A DNA stretch of 36,297 nucleotides from an uncultured Bacillaceae bacterium (GCA_937995745.1 CALKIU010000009.1:1-36297), one strand, 5' to 3'. Shown: positions 8,541-17,114, numbered from the stretch's first letter. Notes: generated by a model not told the origin, from the letters alone. Translations and numbers: made by a program.

Positions 8541-8576
8541 AAGGCTGATAAGTGTTCGTGATAGCCTATCAGCCTT
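8541..8576. terminator. Bidirectional terminator between converging genes
   Basis: AAGGCTGATA (8541-8550) pairs with TATCAGCCTT (8567-8576). The stem lies between the stop of the CPBP gene and the stop of ykvI. T tracts on either side are short. Confidence 0.6.
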
Positions 8577-8611
8577 GAACCCCCTTCTTCCCCGTGGTCG
8601 GCACGGAGCAA

Positions 8612-9667
8612 TTAATATTTTATGGCTTTATTTTCATCCACTTGTTTCATCCACAACAAAATAAGAAAAACAATAGTTATATACCCGAACATGGGATATA
8701 AATGAGAAAGCAAAGTGCCATAATCGACAAAACTGATTAAATAAATGACCGCCAAAATTCCGCCCACAACCGCCGGGCGGGGAACGGACAAATGGACGCT
8801 CAACTGCCTTTCCAAACCAAAAATATTACCAATCAATGTCGTAAAAATTTCCCCGTAAATTACCAGAATATATATAAAATACGCTCCGGGAGCAAGTGTT
8901 TTCAGCACAGCGGCTGTCGGAATCTCGTAAGCTGAGAGATCCGGCAGCAAAACGAGGCTCAAATGGCTCGAAAGAAGAATCACTGTCAAAGCTGCTCCCC
9001 CCAAAAACCCTCCCCATTTCACGATCCTGTCATCGCCAATTTCCGAGGCCACCGGAACCAATACGGCCTGGGCAAGCCCGAGATTCAGCGCCGTGTAAGA
9101 GAATGGCGCGGCCACTGATTTCCAACCGTCTTCGGCAAAAGGAACGAACAACACTCTCTCGGCAAAATAAGGGACTTTTATTGATAACGATAACATGAGG
9201 AAACTGAAGGCAATCAACAAAGGAACGACGATAATATTGACGGCAAACAGTCCTTTAATCCCGACTACCGTAACTATCACCGCAAGCATGACCGTTGCAA
9301 TGATTCCCAAATTTTTTGAAAGACCGAGTTGCTCCTCGAACACCGCCCCCGCGCCGGCGAGCATCACAGCGGTCACCCCAAGAAGCATGAGCAGCATCAT
9401 ACCGTTAATAATCGTTCCAAAAAAATTTCCAAACAAATATATGTTAAATTCCTGATATGACTTGGCACCGATTTTCGCCGCCAGTCTCATCAACTTTGTA
9501 CCTTGGATGATAAAGATATATCCGCTCATCAAAATGCCAATCAGGCCGATAAACCCGAACCGGGAAAAAAACTCCACAATTTCCTTTCCTGTTGCAAACC
9601 CCGCCCCAACAACCGTTCCGACATATACAGCCGCTATTTGGAAGGCTCCGCCCCATCTCTTTTTCAC
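8612..9667 (-). CDS. ykvI: YkvI family membrane transporter
   Basis: A 351-residue integral membrane protein with about ten hydrophobic segments. It begins MKKRWGGAFQIAAVYVGTVVGAGFATGKEIVEFF, typical of the YkvI branch of the amino acid/polyamine/organocation-like transporters (LeuT fold). The glycine-rich VVGAGFATGKE segment in helix 1 is the hallmark. The substrate is unknown. The start codon is GTG at 9667 with AAGGGGGG 6 nt upstream. From memory, ykvI is next to clpE in B. subtilis as well, so the neighbourhood is conserved even though the two genes are divergent here. Confidence 0.85.
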   Translation of the reverse strand: MKKRWGGAFQIAAVYVGTVVGAGFATGKEIVEFFSRFGFIGLIGILMSGYIFIIQGTKLMRLAAKIGAKSYQEFNIYLFGNFFGTIINGMMLLMLLGVTAVMLAGAGAVFEEQLGLSKNLGIIATVMLAVIVTVVGIKGLFAVNIIVVPLLIAFSFLMLSLSIKVPYFAERVLFVPFAEDGWKSVAAPFSYTALNLGLAQAVLVPVASEIGDDRIVKWGGFLGGAALTVILLSSHLSLVLLPDLSAYEIPTAAVLKTLAPGAYFIYILVIYGEIFTTLIGNIFGLERQLSVHLSVPRPAVVGGILAVIYLISFVDYGTLLSHLYPMFGYITIVFLILLWMKQVDENKAIKY

Positions 9668-9800
9668 CGATATCCCCCCTTCTTTTCAAATATATGAAAA
9701 GAAGGACAATCCATGCTTGCCTTTTGTCCATGCGGCCGCATCACCGACCGCAGAACATTTCAAAATCCGAAAAAATTGTGCAAACGCCGCGGCAAAATAC

Positions 9801-9829
9801 TTGAAAGTCAAAAAAGGTCAAAGTATAAT
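9801..9829 (+). promoter_or_regulatory. Sigma-A promoter of clpE
   Basis: TTGAAA (9801-9806), a 17-bp spacer and TATAAT (9824-9829). The first CtsR box fills the spacer, so bound repressor would block polymerase directly. A second -10-like TATGAT (9866-9871) lies downstream without a good -35. Confidence 0.88.
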
Positions 9830-9864
9830 AAAAGTAACAAAGGTCAAATATGGTCAAAGTCAAA
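9806..9864 (+). promoter_or_regulatory. Tandem CtsR operators of clpE
   Basis: CtsR binds direct heptad repeats (A/G)GTCAAA separated by three bases. Box 1 is AGTCAAA-AAA-GGTCAAA (9806-9822) and box 2 is GGTCAAA-TAT-GGTCAAA (9842-9858). A fifth heptad, AGTCAAA, overlaps the end of box 2 (9858-9864). Both boxes match the consensus fully. This predicts heat- and stress-induction through relief of CtsR repression. Confidence 0.93.
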
Positions 9865-9901
9865 CTATGATAAATAAGTCCCGTTTAAGGAGGTATTTTC
9901 C

Positions 9902-12067
9902 ATGCTCTGTCAAAAATGTCAGCAAAGAAATGCAAACGTTCATTTGACGATGAAGATAAATGGTAATGAGCAACAATTGCATCTTTGTCAACACTGCTAT
10001 CAGGCTGAATATAAAAAGATAGCTTCCCACTTTGGTTCCAACTTGACCGGAATTCCGAAAATGAGCCAATTTCCTTTTGATGAAATATTTAACCAATTCT
10101 CTTCCGGAACCGGCCATCCTTTTGGGCAGCAGGAAGCGCCTCCCACTATGGCGGGTAGGCATGGCGGCGGCTTTTTAGACCGTTTCGGCCGCAATTTGAC
10201 ACAGATGGCCAAAGCGGGATTAATCGACCCTGTCATCGGCCGCGATGAAGAAGTAAACCGGGTCATTGAAATCCTCAACCGCCGGAACAAGAACAATCCT
10301 GTTTTGATTGGGGAACCCGGTGTGGGAAAAACAGCGATTGCCGAAGAACTAGCGACAAGAATCGCCGAAGGAAGAGTGCCGAAAAAACTGAGAAACAAAG
10401 AAGTTTACCTCATCGATGTGGCTTCTCTCGTTGCCAATACCGGCATCAGGGGGCAATTTGAAGAGAGGATGAAACAAATCATCGCTGAAGTTCAGCGGAG
10501 AAAAAATGTCATTTTGTTCATTGACGAGATTCATCTCATAGTCGGCGCCGGGTCTGCCGAAGGTTCGATGGATGCGGGCAATATTCTGAAACCGGCTCTT
10601 GCCCGGGGCGAACTGCAGCTTATCGGGGCAACAACATTAAACGAATACAGGAAAATTGAGAAAGACGGAGCTTTGGAAAGAAGATTCCAGCCCGTCATGG
10701 TGAACGAACCTACAATCGAAGAAACCATCCAAATTTTAAAAGGATTAAAAGAAAAATATGAAGACTTCCATGAAGTCACCTATTCCGACGAAGCGCTTGA
10801 AGCGTGCGTCACCCTTTCCCACCGCTATATCCAAGACCGGTTCCTGCCGGATAAGGCCATTGATTTAATGGATGAAGCCGGTTCAAAATTAAACTTGCAA
10901 TCCGATCACAATTCACAAGACCAAATCGAACGGCGGCTGAAAGAAATCGCCAGAGAAAAAGAAAGGGTTCTCAAAGAAGAAAAATATGAAGAAGCGGCCA
11001 AATTGCGCAAGGAAGAAATAGAACTGGAGAACGCATTAAGAAATGCCGGCAACAAAGAAAAACGCCCCGTTGTGAACGCGGAACACATTCAAGAAATCAT
11101 CGAAAAGAAAACGGGAATTCCTGTCGGCAAACTGCAAAAAGATGAGCAAACGAAGATGAAACATCTGTACGAAAACCTTGCCGGCAAAGTCATCGGCCAA
11201 GAAGAAGCCGTCCGGAAAGTGGCCAAGGCGATCAGAAGGAGCCGGGCCGGATTGAAAAAACGCAACCGCCCGATCGCTTCATTCCTCTTCGTCGGTCCCA
11301 CGGGCGTTGGAAAAACGGAATTGGCCAAAACCCTTGCCTATGAACTGTTTGGTTCAAAGGATGCGATGATCCGTCTCGATATGAGTGAATACATGGAAAA
11401 ACACAGTGTATCCAAACTGATCGGCTCGCCTCCGGGGTATGTGGGCTATGAAGAAGCCGGCCAATTGACGGAAAAAGTGCGGAGAAATCCGTACAGCATC
11501 ATTCTCCTCGATGAAATTGAAAAAGCCCATCCGGATGTTCAACATATGTTTTTGCAAATTCTCGATGACGGCCGGTTGACTGACAGCCAGGGAAGAGTGG
11601 TCAGCTTTAAAGACACGGTCATCATCATGACAAGCAATGCCGGAACGGGCGAACGAAAAGTCCATGTCGGCTTCGACAAGTCTCACATTGATGAAAAAGC
11701 GGATTTGCTTGAAACACTCAAACACTTCTTTAAACCGGAGTTTCTCAACCGCTTCGACAGCATTGTTGAATTCAACCCGCTGAAAAAAGAACATTTGTTG
11801 AAAATCGTGGACTTAATGTTAAATGAAGTGCAAAAAACCCTGGATGAGCAAAAAATAAAACTTCACGTGACAGACGAAGTCAAAGAAGAGCTAGTTCATC
11901 TTGGATATACCGAAGCTTTCGGCGCACGTCCGTTAAGAAGGGCCATCCAGGAACAGCTTGAAGACAAAATCGCCGACTTGATTTTGGAAAACCCTGATAT
12001 CAAAAATATCAAAGCCGTGCTCGAAGACGGCAAGATAAAAGTCATTGAAAACAAGAACTTAATGTAA
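9902..12067 (+). CDS. clpE: ATP-dependent Clp protease ATPase subunit ClpE
   Basis: A 721-residue class I Clp/Hsp100 ATPase. The short N-terminal Cys4 zinc finger (C3, C6, C29, C32) replaces the ClpC-type N-domain and marks it as ClpE. The first AAA+ module has Walker A GEPGVGKTA (about 137-145), Walker B VILFIDEIH and an arginine finger in ALERRFQPV. A UVR-like coiled segment follows (KERVLKEEKYEEAAKLRKEE), then the second AAA+ module with GPTGVGKTE and the ClpP-binding-loop region. The C-terminal D2-small domain ends with EAFGARPLRRAIQ. It unfolds damaged proteins for ClpP and takes part in CtsR turnover in B. subtilis. ATG at 9902 follows TAAGGAGG. Expression is predicted to be CtsR-controlled from the operators upstream. 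Confidence 0.97.
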   Translation: MLCQKCQQRNANVHLTMKINGNEQQLHLCQHCYQAEYKKIASHFGSNLTGIPKMSQFPFDEIFNQFSSGTGHPFGQQEAPPTMAGRHGGGFLDRFGRNLTQMAKAGLIDPVIGRDEEVNRVIEILNRRNKNNPVLIGEPGVGKTAIAEELATRIAEGRVPKKLRNKEVYLIDVASLVANTGIRGQFEERMKQIIAEVQRRKNVILFIDEIHLIVGAGSAEGSMDAGNILKPALARGELQLIGATTLNEYRKIEKDGALERRFQPVMVNEPTIEETIQILKGLKEKYEDFHEVTYSDEALEACVTLSHRYIQDRFLPDKAIDLMDEAGSKLNLQSDHNSQDQIERRLKEIAREKERVLKEEKYEEAAKLRKEEIELENALRNAGNKEKRPVVNAEHIQEIIEKKTGIPVGKLQKDEQTKMKHLYENLAGKVIGQEEAVRKVAKAIRRSRAGLKKRNRPIASFLFVGPTGVGKTELAKTLAYELFGSKDAMIRLDMSEYMEKHSVSKLIGSPPGYVGYEEAGQLTEKVRRNPYSIILLDEIEKAHPDVQHMFLQILDDGRLTDSQGRVVSFKDTVIIMTSNAGTGERKVHVGFDKSHIDEKADLLETLKHFFKPEFLNRFDSIVEFNPLKKEHLLKIVDLMLNEVQKTLDEQKIKLHVTDEVKEELVHLGYTEAFGARPLRRAIQEQLEDKIADLILENPDIKNIKAVLEDGKIKVIENKNLM

Positions 12068-12102
12068 AAAGCTGCAAGGGACGCCCCCTTGCAGCTTTTT
12101 TT
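12066..12102. terminator. clpE terminator, probably shared with czcD
   Basis: AAAGCTGCAAGGG pairs with CCCTTGCAGCTTT around a 4-nt loop and is followed by a T run. It starts at the clpE stop codon and has A residues on the other side, so it can also end czcD transcripts from the opposite strand. Confidence 0.92.
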
Positions 12103-12133
12103 CATTAAAGACGGGACCTGTGCGTTCCGCCGG

Positions 12134-13060
12134 TTAAATATGCAAATGTCCGTGTTGCAAATTGGATTTTTCAACTTGAATGGTAGTATGCAAAATTTTA
12201 CATTCTTTTTCAATTTTGTGAATGGCCTCTTGAAGAACTTCCTGACAATCTTTGTCGTCTTCAATGAGCAAATGACAGCTCAAAGAATCCATCCCGGAAG
12301 TAATCGTCCATATATGGAGGTCATGAACATTGATCACCCCGTCTATTTCTTCCAGCATTTTTTTGACTTCCTGCTGATCAATTGCAACCGGCGTCCCCTC
12401 CATTAAAATATGGACCGTATGTTTTACAATCCCCCAAGCGCTTTTTAAAATCAGCAAAGCGACGATGACGCTTATAAACGGATCCGCATAATACCACTGA
12501 AACAAAAGCATCAATATTCCCGCAATGATCACTCCGATGGAACCGAGCGCATCCCCCAATATATGAAGATAGGCACTTCTCACATTTACATTTCCTTTCA
12601 CGTCCCCTTTTTTCATCAGGACAAAAGCGCTCAGCAAATTGGCCAACAAACCAATCAGAGCAATCATGATCATCGTGCCGCTTTCCACTTCCGGGGGCGC
12701 GAAAAATCTTTCCACCGCTTCATACACGATAAAACCGGCTATAACAAATAATGTGATCCCGTTGAACAAAGCAGCCAAAATTTCAAAACGATAAAATCCA
12801 AACGTTTTGTTCGGCGACGGCGGCCTTGAAGCAAACCAAATCGCCGCTAAACTGAGCACCAATGACGCCGTATCGCTAAGCATATGGCCCGAGTCGGACA
12901 AAAGGGCGAGACTGTTCGTGAGCAACCCGCCAATAAATTCCAACAACATAATGCCGGCCGTAATGAAAAGTGCGATAGTGAGCCCTTTTTTATTCCCCTG
13001 CCGGGCATGATCGTGGTCATGGCAATGATGGTGCCCATGGTGGTGACCATGGTGATGCAT
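12134..13060 (-). CDS. czcD: CzcD-like cation diffusion facilitator (Zn/Co/Cd efflux)
   Basis: A 308-residue CDF family antiporter. The N-terminus is a histidine-rich metal-binding stretch (residues 1-18, HHHGHHHGHHHCHDHDH). It is followed by about six transmembrane helices with the zinc-site residues in LLSDSGHMLSD (helix 2) and YLHILGDALGS (helix 5). The cytoplasmic C-terminal domain contains VHDLHIWTITSG. Membrane location and proton-coupled efflux of Zn2+ and related ions are inferred from the family. ATG at 13060 is chosen because AGGGAGG lies 8 nt upstream; the open frame extends 12 codons further without a site. The ribosome binding site overlaps the stop codon of the upstream arsR-family gene, so the two are co-transcribed. 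Confidence 0.93.
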   Translation of the reverse strand: MHHHGHHHGHHHCHDHDHARQGNKKGLTIALFITAGIMLLEFIGGLLTNSLALLSDSGHMLSDTASLVLSLAAIWFASRPPSPNKTFGFYRFEILAALFNGITLFVIAGFIVYEAVERFFAPPEVESGTMIMIALIGLLANLLSAFVLMKKGDVKGNVNVRSAYLHILGDALGSIGVIIAGILMLLFQWYYADPFISVIVALLILKSAWGIVKHTVHILMEGTPVAIDQQEVKKMLEEIDGVINVHDLHIWTITSGMDSLSCHLLIEDDKDCQEVLQEAIHKIEKECKILHTTIQVEKSNLQHGHLHI

Positions 13061-13073
13061 GTTGTTTTCCTCC

Positions 13074-13382
13074 CTAATCATGAGTGGCGTGTTCAATCAT
13101 TTGTTTCAACAATTCAATCACATGTTCATCGTCGTACGTGTAAATGAGGGATTGCCCTTCACGGCGCGATTTGACCAACCGCAAATTTTTAAGAAATGAT
13201 AATTGGTGGGAAACCGCTGACTGTGTCAAATTCAGATGTTCGGCAATATTGCCAACGGAGCATTCCTTTTGCGTTAACAAATATAAAATTTTCACCCTTG
13301 TCGGGTCGGCCAGCGCCTTAAAGGTTCTTGCCACTTCTTCAACAACTTCCTCATCCAAAAAATGAACGGTATCTTGTTCCAT
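13074..13382 (-). CDS. czrA: ArsR/SmtB family zinc-sensing repressor (CzrA-like)
   Basis: A 102-residue winged-helix repressor. The DNA-recognition helix is in NLTQSAVSHQLSFLKNLRLVKSRREG (about residues 51-76). The C-terminal helix carries the alpha5-type metal site seen in CzrA: D and H in DDEHV, and two histidines in IEHATHD. Absence of an alpha3 CxC motif (ALADPTRVKIL only) also fits a Zn/Co sensor rather than a Cd/Pb or As sensor. ATG at 13382 follows GGGAGTGG. The gene is first in the operon with czcD and should repress both through the palindrome at 13407-13430 until metal binds. Confidence 0.93.
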   Translation of the reverse strand: MEQDTVHFLDEEVVEEVARTFKALADPTRVKILYLLTQKECSVGNIAEHLNLTQSAVSHQLSFLKNLRLVKSRREGQSLIYTYDDEHVIELLKQMIEHATHD

Positions 13383-13406
13383 TGCAACCACTCCCGGTTT
13401 GGTTAA

Positions 13407-13430
13407 ATATATGAACAATTGCTCATATAT
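13407..13430. promoter_or_regulatory. CzrA/ArsR-type operator
   Basis: A 24-bp dyad with half-sites ATATATGA (13407-13414) and TCATATAT (13423-13430) around a central CAATTG. Only one base pair breaks symmetry. The spacing and half-sites fit the 12-2-12 operators of ArsR family zinc repressors. It lies just downstream of the -10 box, over the predicted transcription start. Confidence 0.9.
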
Positions 13431-13437
13431 TAATTTA

Positions 13438-13466
13438 ATCATACCATATGTTTTAAACAGTGTAAA
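13438..13466 (-). promoter_or_regulatory. Sigma-A promoter of czrA-czcD
   Basis: Read on the minus strand: TTTACA (13466-13461), a 17-bp spacer and TATGAT (13443-13438). The operator begins 8 bp downstream. Confidence 0.85.
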
Positions 13467-13814
13467 TTTTTCGGAGGCTCTTTTTGATGCAGTTATCGCT
13501 TACGCCCATAAATATACTTCTCATTTTCCCAATGTAAATCGCGGAGACAATCCATCTACAACAACTCCGAGAATCCCTTTTCACACGGCGCTGGGGCGGG
13601 TTGCGTCCGTCTCCCTTTTTTGGACAATGGTCCCTTCCAACTGCTTCTTTTTTCAATACCATATATTCATAAAACGTTAACAACTGGAAGAACAAATGCC
13701 CAAAAAAATACCATATAATTGAATTAAGGATAACAAATATTAATCGTGAAAACAGTAAAAAACCTCTGTCATCTGCCCATGTGATACGATCCTTTTGGAA
13801 GGGGGAGCATTTCC
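13467..13814. other. Intergenic stretch without recognised genes
   Basis: About 350 nt between the divergent czrA promoter and the next gene. Open frames here are short, overlapping and without ribosome binding sites. The last 60 nt contain a GATACGAT box (about 13785) that may be part of a promoter for the 115-residue protein, but no matching -35 was found. Confidence 0.5.
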
Positions 13815-14162
13815 ATGTACTGCCCGAACTTCTTCGAATTTTACCAATGCGACATCATTCCCATCGGTCCCAAAGACAGAAGAGTTCTGCTCAAGCACCG
13901 CTTTACCGTGGACGCTGATTCTTCCCACTGGCTCATCGCCTTGGACGGGCGCCCCTCGCAACTCAACCCTCTGTTTTACAATTGGACGGTCGTCGTTTAC
14001 CAAGCAAGTGCAGAAGGTTTTTTTCTCTTAAAAAAAGGCCCTTATTATGTTTCGGAACGTTTCGAAAATTTCGAAGAGGCCTGTGCCTGTGCGGATAAAA
14101 TAGCCCAAGTCTGCCGGATGGACCGTTTTGCGGCAAACACCGCGGAACAGCAAATTGTTTGA
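13815..14162 (+). CDS. Hypothetical protein, 115 residues
   Basis: ATG at 13815 has GGAAGGGGGAG 7 nt upstream, a very strong ribosome binding site, which is the main support. The protein reads MYCPNFFEFYQCDIIP..., with an aromatic-rich middle (LFYNWTVVVYQASAEGFFLLKKGPYYVSERF) and a cysteine-bearing helix (FEEACACADKIAQVCRMD). It has five cysteines. There is no clear signal peptide or membrane helix. It is flanked by the divergent metal-efflux operon and by fixX read the other way. I do not recognise the family. Confidence 0.7.
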   Translation: MYCPNFFEFYQCDIIPIGPKDRRVLLKHRFTVDADSSHWLIALDGRPSQLNPLFYNWTVVVYQASAEGFFLLKKGPYYVSERFENFEEACACADKIAQVCRMDRFAANTAEQQIV

Positions 14163-14455
14163 TGAAAGAATGTTTGGAAACGGTTCCATTAAACGGAACG
14201 AAAAGCGAACTTTCCCCCGATGGCGGGATTTATTCGCCGTTTATAGCAATCCCGCGCATAAAATTTTTTATATTTCCTGAACAAAGTGATCAACCGGGGA
14301 GCCGCCGTTTTGTTGAACTTTTCAAAAAAGGATGCTTTGCTGTCATAAAACGGTTTGTTAAATCACGGTAATGTCATCAATTGTATTTTGATATTTTCCG
14401 CCATTAAAACATAATGTGCACGGCCTTTTCAAATCATGTCATGCCGGACGCACGC

Positions 14456-14486
14456 AAAAAAGCGGCTGAAACAACAGCCGCTTTTT
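14456..14486. terminator. Terminator of fixABCX, bidirectional
   Basis: AAAAAGCGGCTG pairs with CAGCCGCTTTTT around a 6-nt loop, with T tracts on both strands. On the minus strand it follows the fixX stop by about 15 nt. Confidence 0.92.
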
Positions 14487-14501
14487 CTTGCGCTTCTGCC
14501 A

Positions 14502-14786
14502 TTACGCCAACCGGAAAATGACGCCGTGGCCGCCTTTCGGATATTCCCATTTAATATTTTGATGGGGGCAGCCAATCCGGCAGCTTCCGCATTCATGGCA
14601 TCCTTCATAACCCACTTGCATTCTTGTTCCTTCCCATTTATAAACCTCGCCGGGACAAAATAAAGTGCACAATTTATCAGGACATTTCGTCATGCATACT
14701 TCATGATCGAGGATGGTCAAATGCGATTTCGTGTCACACTTAAAACGAACGAGATACTGTTTTTCTTCGATCGTTTTTGTTGACAT
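14502..14786 (-). CDS. fixX: FixX-type ferredoxin
   Basis: A 94-residue ferredoxin-like protein, last in fixABCX. It has nine cysteines: C17, C31, C35, C40, C44, C63, C66, C69 and C73. The GCHECGSCRIGCP block is a canonical [4Fe-4S] motif, and the CMTKCPDKLC region resembles the other conserved part of FixX. The C-terminal GGHGVIFRLA is also typical. FixX passes electrons between the FixAB flavoprotein, FixC and the quinone pool. ATG at 14786 is chosen from the one-base overlap with the fixC stop (TAATG) and AAGGCGGTGAAATA just upstream; an in-frame start seven codons earlier lies inside fixC. Confidence 0.93.
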   Translation of the reverse strand: MSTKTIEEKQYLVRFKCDTKSHLTILDHEVCMTKCPDKLCTLFCPGEVYKWEGTRMQVGYEGCHECGSCRIGCPHQNIKWEYPKGGHGVIFRLA

Positions 14787-16081
14787 TATTTCACCGCCTT
14801 CCATGCACGATAAATATCTTTCATGACCGCCAGCTTGCCTCTTTCACCCGTAAACATTTTCATCATTGCTTTTTGCTTTTCCTTCTTCGGAACACCGTCG
14901 ACAGTAAAGAATTCACTCATGGCTTTATTGAGCATCGGCAAATAGTATTGGAAATATTGCGGGTTTTCCTCGAATAGAGAAGCCGCGTCTTTGTATTTTT
15001 CAAGGTCTTTTATAATAAAGCTGTTATACAAAGCATCACGGTAGCTGCTTAATCCTGCTTCGCTGAAATCATTCCGCTCTTTTGCTTTAATGATGGCTTC
15101 GGCAGCCATCCGTCCGGAAGCCATGGCCATATTGGAACCTTCCCGGTGAATGGCGTTTACAAGCTGCGCCGCATCACCGACCACAACAACACCGTCGCCG
15201 ACAACTTTCGGAACAGAGTTGTAGCCGCCTTCCGGAATCAAGTGGGCCGCATACTCCGCAGATTCTCCCCCTTCAATCAAATTGCGGACCATCGGATGGT
15301 TTTTTAAATAATCCAGCAATTCATATGGCTTTATCCTTGCTTTAATCATGCTTGACAAAGTCGTTCCGACCCCGATGTTAATACTTTCCTTATTCGTATA
15401 AATAAAGGCCGTTCCCAAATTTCCTTTCGTGGAATCGCCGAAAATTTCGATAGTTGCCCCTTGGTTATCTTCCAAATTGAAGCGGTCATTGATTTTTTCC
15501 TTTGGAAGATTGATGACTTCCATTACCGCAAGGGCCACTTCATCCGGGCGGAACTCTTTATGGAATCCGAGTTGCTTGGCGAGCAGCGAGTTGACACCGT
15601 CAGCCAAAACAACCACATCCGCATAGACATCCCCGTCAGGGCGGTCTGTCCGGACACCGACTACTTTTCCGTTTTCAACAAGGCATTCCGTTACCACTGT
15701 CTCGTTGATAAGCAAACTGCCTTGTTCAACGGCTTTTTCGGCAAACCATTGGTCAAACTTTGCCCGTAAGACGGTGAAGTTGTTGTACGGCTCTTCTCCC
15801 CACTCCAAACCTTTATAACCGAATTTCACCACGGATTCTTTGTCCATGAACCAGAAGTTCTGCTCTACAATCGGTCTTTCCACCGGAGCTTCTTTCCAGA
15901 ACTCGGGGATGATTTCTTCCAATTGTTTGCGGTACAGCACGCCTCCCATGACGTTTTTGCTGCCCGGATATTCCCCTCTTTCAATTTGCAAAACTTTCAA
16001 TCCGTTTTTCGCGCATACGTAGGCGCAAGCCGTTCCGGCCGGGCCGGCGCCGACAACAATGACATCAAATTTCTCAGGCAT
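14786..16081 (-). CDS. fixC: FixC, electron-transfer flavoprotein:quinone oxidoreductase
   Basis: A 431-residue FAD enzyme. The dinucleotide-binding motif is VIVVGAGPAGTACAY (about residues 7-21), followed by LQIERGEYPGSKNVMGGVLY. The second FAD motif is VVGDAAQLVNAIHREGSNMAMASGR (about 300-325), as in ETF-QO relatives. FixC lacks the Fe-S domain of full ETF-QO, and FixX supplies it as a separate protein. It would pass electrons from FixAB to quinone at the membrane. ATG at 16081 (not the longer open frame) has GGCGGTG upstream and overlaps the fixB stop by 8 nt, showing tight coupling. Confidence 0.95.
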   Translation of the reverse strand: MPEKFDVIVVGAGPAGTACAYVCAKNGLKVLQIERGEYPGSKNVMGGVLYRKQLEEIIPEFWKEAPVERPIVEQNFWFMDKESVVKFGYKGLEWGEEPYNNFTVLRAKFDQWFAEKAVEQGSLLINETVVTECLVENGKVVGVRTDRPDGDVYADVVVLADGVNSLLAKQLGFHKEFRPDEVALAVMEVINLPKEKINDRFNLEDNQGATIEIFGDSTKGNLGTAFIYTNKESINIGVGTTLSSMIKARIKPYELLDYLKNHPMVRNLIEGGESAEYAAHLIPEGGYNSVPKVVGDGVVVVGDAAQLVNAIHREGSNMAMASGRMAAEAIIKAKERNDFSEAGLSSYRDALYNSFIIKDLEKYKDAASLFEENPQYFQYYLPMLNKAMSEFFTVDGVPKKEKQKAMMKMFTGERGKLAVMKDIYRAWKAVK

Positions 16082-17099
16082 AAATTTCACCGCCTTTTTT
16101 CTTGCGAACTTCTTTAAACTGCTCAATTAATTTTGGCAAAATCTCCAACGCATCGCCGACAATGCCGTAATGGGCCACATCAAAAATGGGCGCATTCGGA
16201 TCCTTATTGATGGCAATGATAACGTCAGAGTTTTTCATTCCGACCACATGCTGAATGGCGCCAGATACGCCGATGGCAAAATACATTTTCGGCGTCACCG
16301 TTTGCCCGGTTTGGCCGATCTGATATTCATAGGGAAGCCAGCCTGCTTCGATAACATCTCTCGTACCACCGACTGCGGCACCGATGACTTCAGCAAACTC
16401 ATGAATCAACTGGAAGCCTTGTTCATCCCCCATGCCTTTGCCGCCGCAGACGATGACGTGGGCGTCCGCCAAGCTTGCTGTTTCTGTTACGTCTTTCACA
16501 ATTTTAAGCACTTTCGTGCGCATTTCTTCTTCTTTGAGATCTATTGTCTCTTCAATCACTTTTCCCTGCCTTGTTTCATCCGGTTCGAGAGCTTTCATCA
16601 CTTTCGGTCTGACGGTTGCCATTTGCGGACGATGCTTTTTACACAAGATGGTAGCCATAATGTTCCCGCCAAACGCCGGCCGGCTCGCTTCGAGCAAGTG
16701 GTTTTCCATATCAATATCCAGCATCGTGCAGTCTGCCGTCAAACCGGTGGCCAAGTCAGTGGCAACGGCGCTTGCCAAGTCTTTGCCGTTCGGTGTCGCC
16801 CCGTATAAAATGATTTCCGGTTTATACGTTTCGACTAAGTGGAGCAGTCCCTTCATGTAAGATTCTGTCCGGTAATCTTTCAAGACGGGATGATCGATCA
16901 CATAGACAATATCTGCACCGTAAGCGATGATTTTTGGCGTTAAGCCTTTAATTTCCGAGCCCATCAGTACACCGGCAAGCGGCACACCCAGTTTATCGGC
17001 CAATTTTCTTCCGGCACCGAGCAATTCGAGTGAAACGCTTTCAACCTCGCCGGCATTTTGCTCTATGAATACCCATACTCCCTGGTATTCCTCAATCAT
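16074..17099 (-). CDS. fixB: FixB, electron-transfer flavoprotein alpha subunit
   Basis: A 341-residue ETF alpha-like protein. The N-terminal domain (WVFIEQ... to about residue 190) is followed by the FAD-binding C-terminal domain with CGGKGMG, GGTRDVIEAGWLPYEYQIGQTG, IGVSGAIQHVVGMKNSD and AINKDPNAPIFDVAHYGIVGD. These are the ETF alpha signature elements. With FixA it forms the flavoprotein that, in FixABCX systems of diazotrophs, bifurcates electrons from NADH to ferredoxin or flavodoxin and to quinone. ATG at 17099 has GGAGGG 7 nt upstream. The gap to fixA is 15 nt. Confidence 0.96.
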   Translation of the reverse strand: MIEEYQGVWVFIEQNAGEVESVSLELLGAGRKLADKLGVPLAGVLMGSEIKGLTPKIIAYGADIVYVIDHPVLKDYRTESYMKGLLHLVETYKPEIILYGATPNGKDLASAVATDLATGLTADCTMLDIDMENHLLEASRPAFGGNIMATILCKKHRPQMATVRPKVMKALEPDETRQGKVIEETIDLKEEEMRTKVLKIVKDVTETASLADAHVIVCGGKGMGDEQGFQLIHEFAEVIGAAVGGTRDVIEAGWLPYEYQIGQTGQTVTPKMYFAIGVSGAIQHVVGMKNSDVIIAINKDPNAPIFDVAHYGIVGDALEILPKLIEQFKEVRKKKGGEIYA

Positions 17100-17114
17100 G
17101 ATTGACCCTCCATT

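Noticed and set aside
12847..13147. Histidine/valine/methionine-rich frames around the czcD start
   Set aside because: They are shadows of the His-rich N-terminus of czcD (CAT/CAC repeats) and not separate metal-binding proteins or tandem repeats.
14159..14371. 70-codon plus-strand frame overlapping the end of the 115-residue gene
   Set aside because: Its start overlaps the previous stop, but there is no ribosome binding site, no following terminator close by and no recognisable feature.
16170..16808. 212-codon plus-strand frame inside fixB
   Set aside because: Antisense to fixB, which has full family motifs; composition is typical of a shadow.
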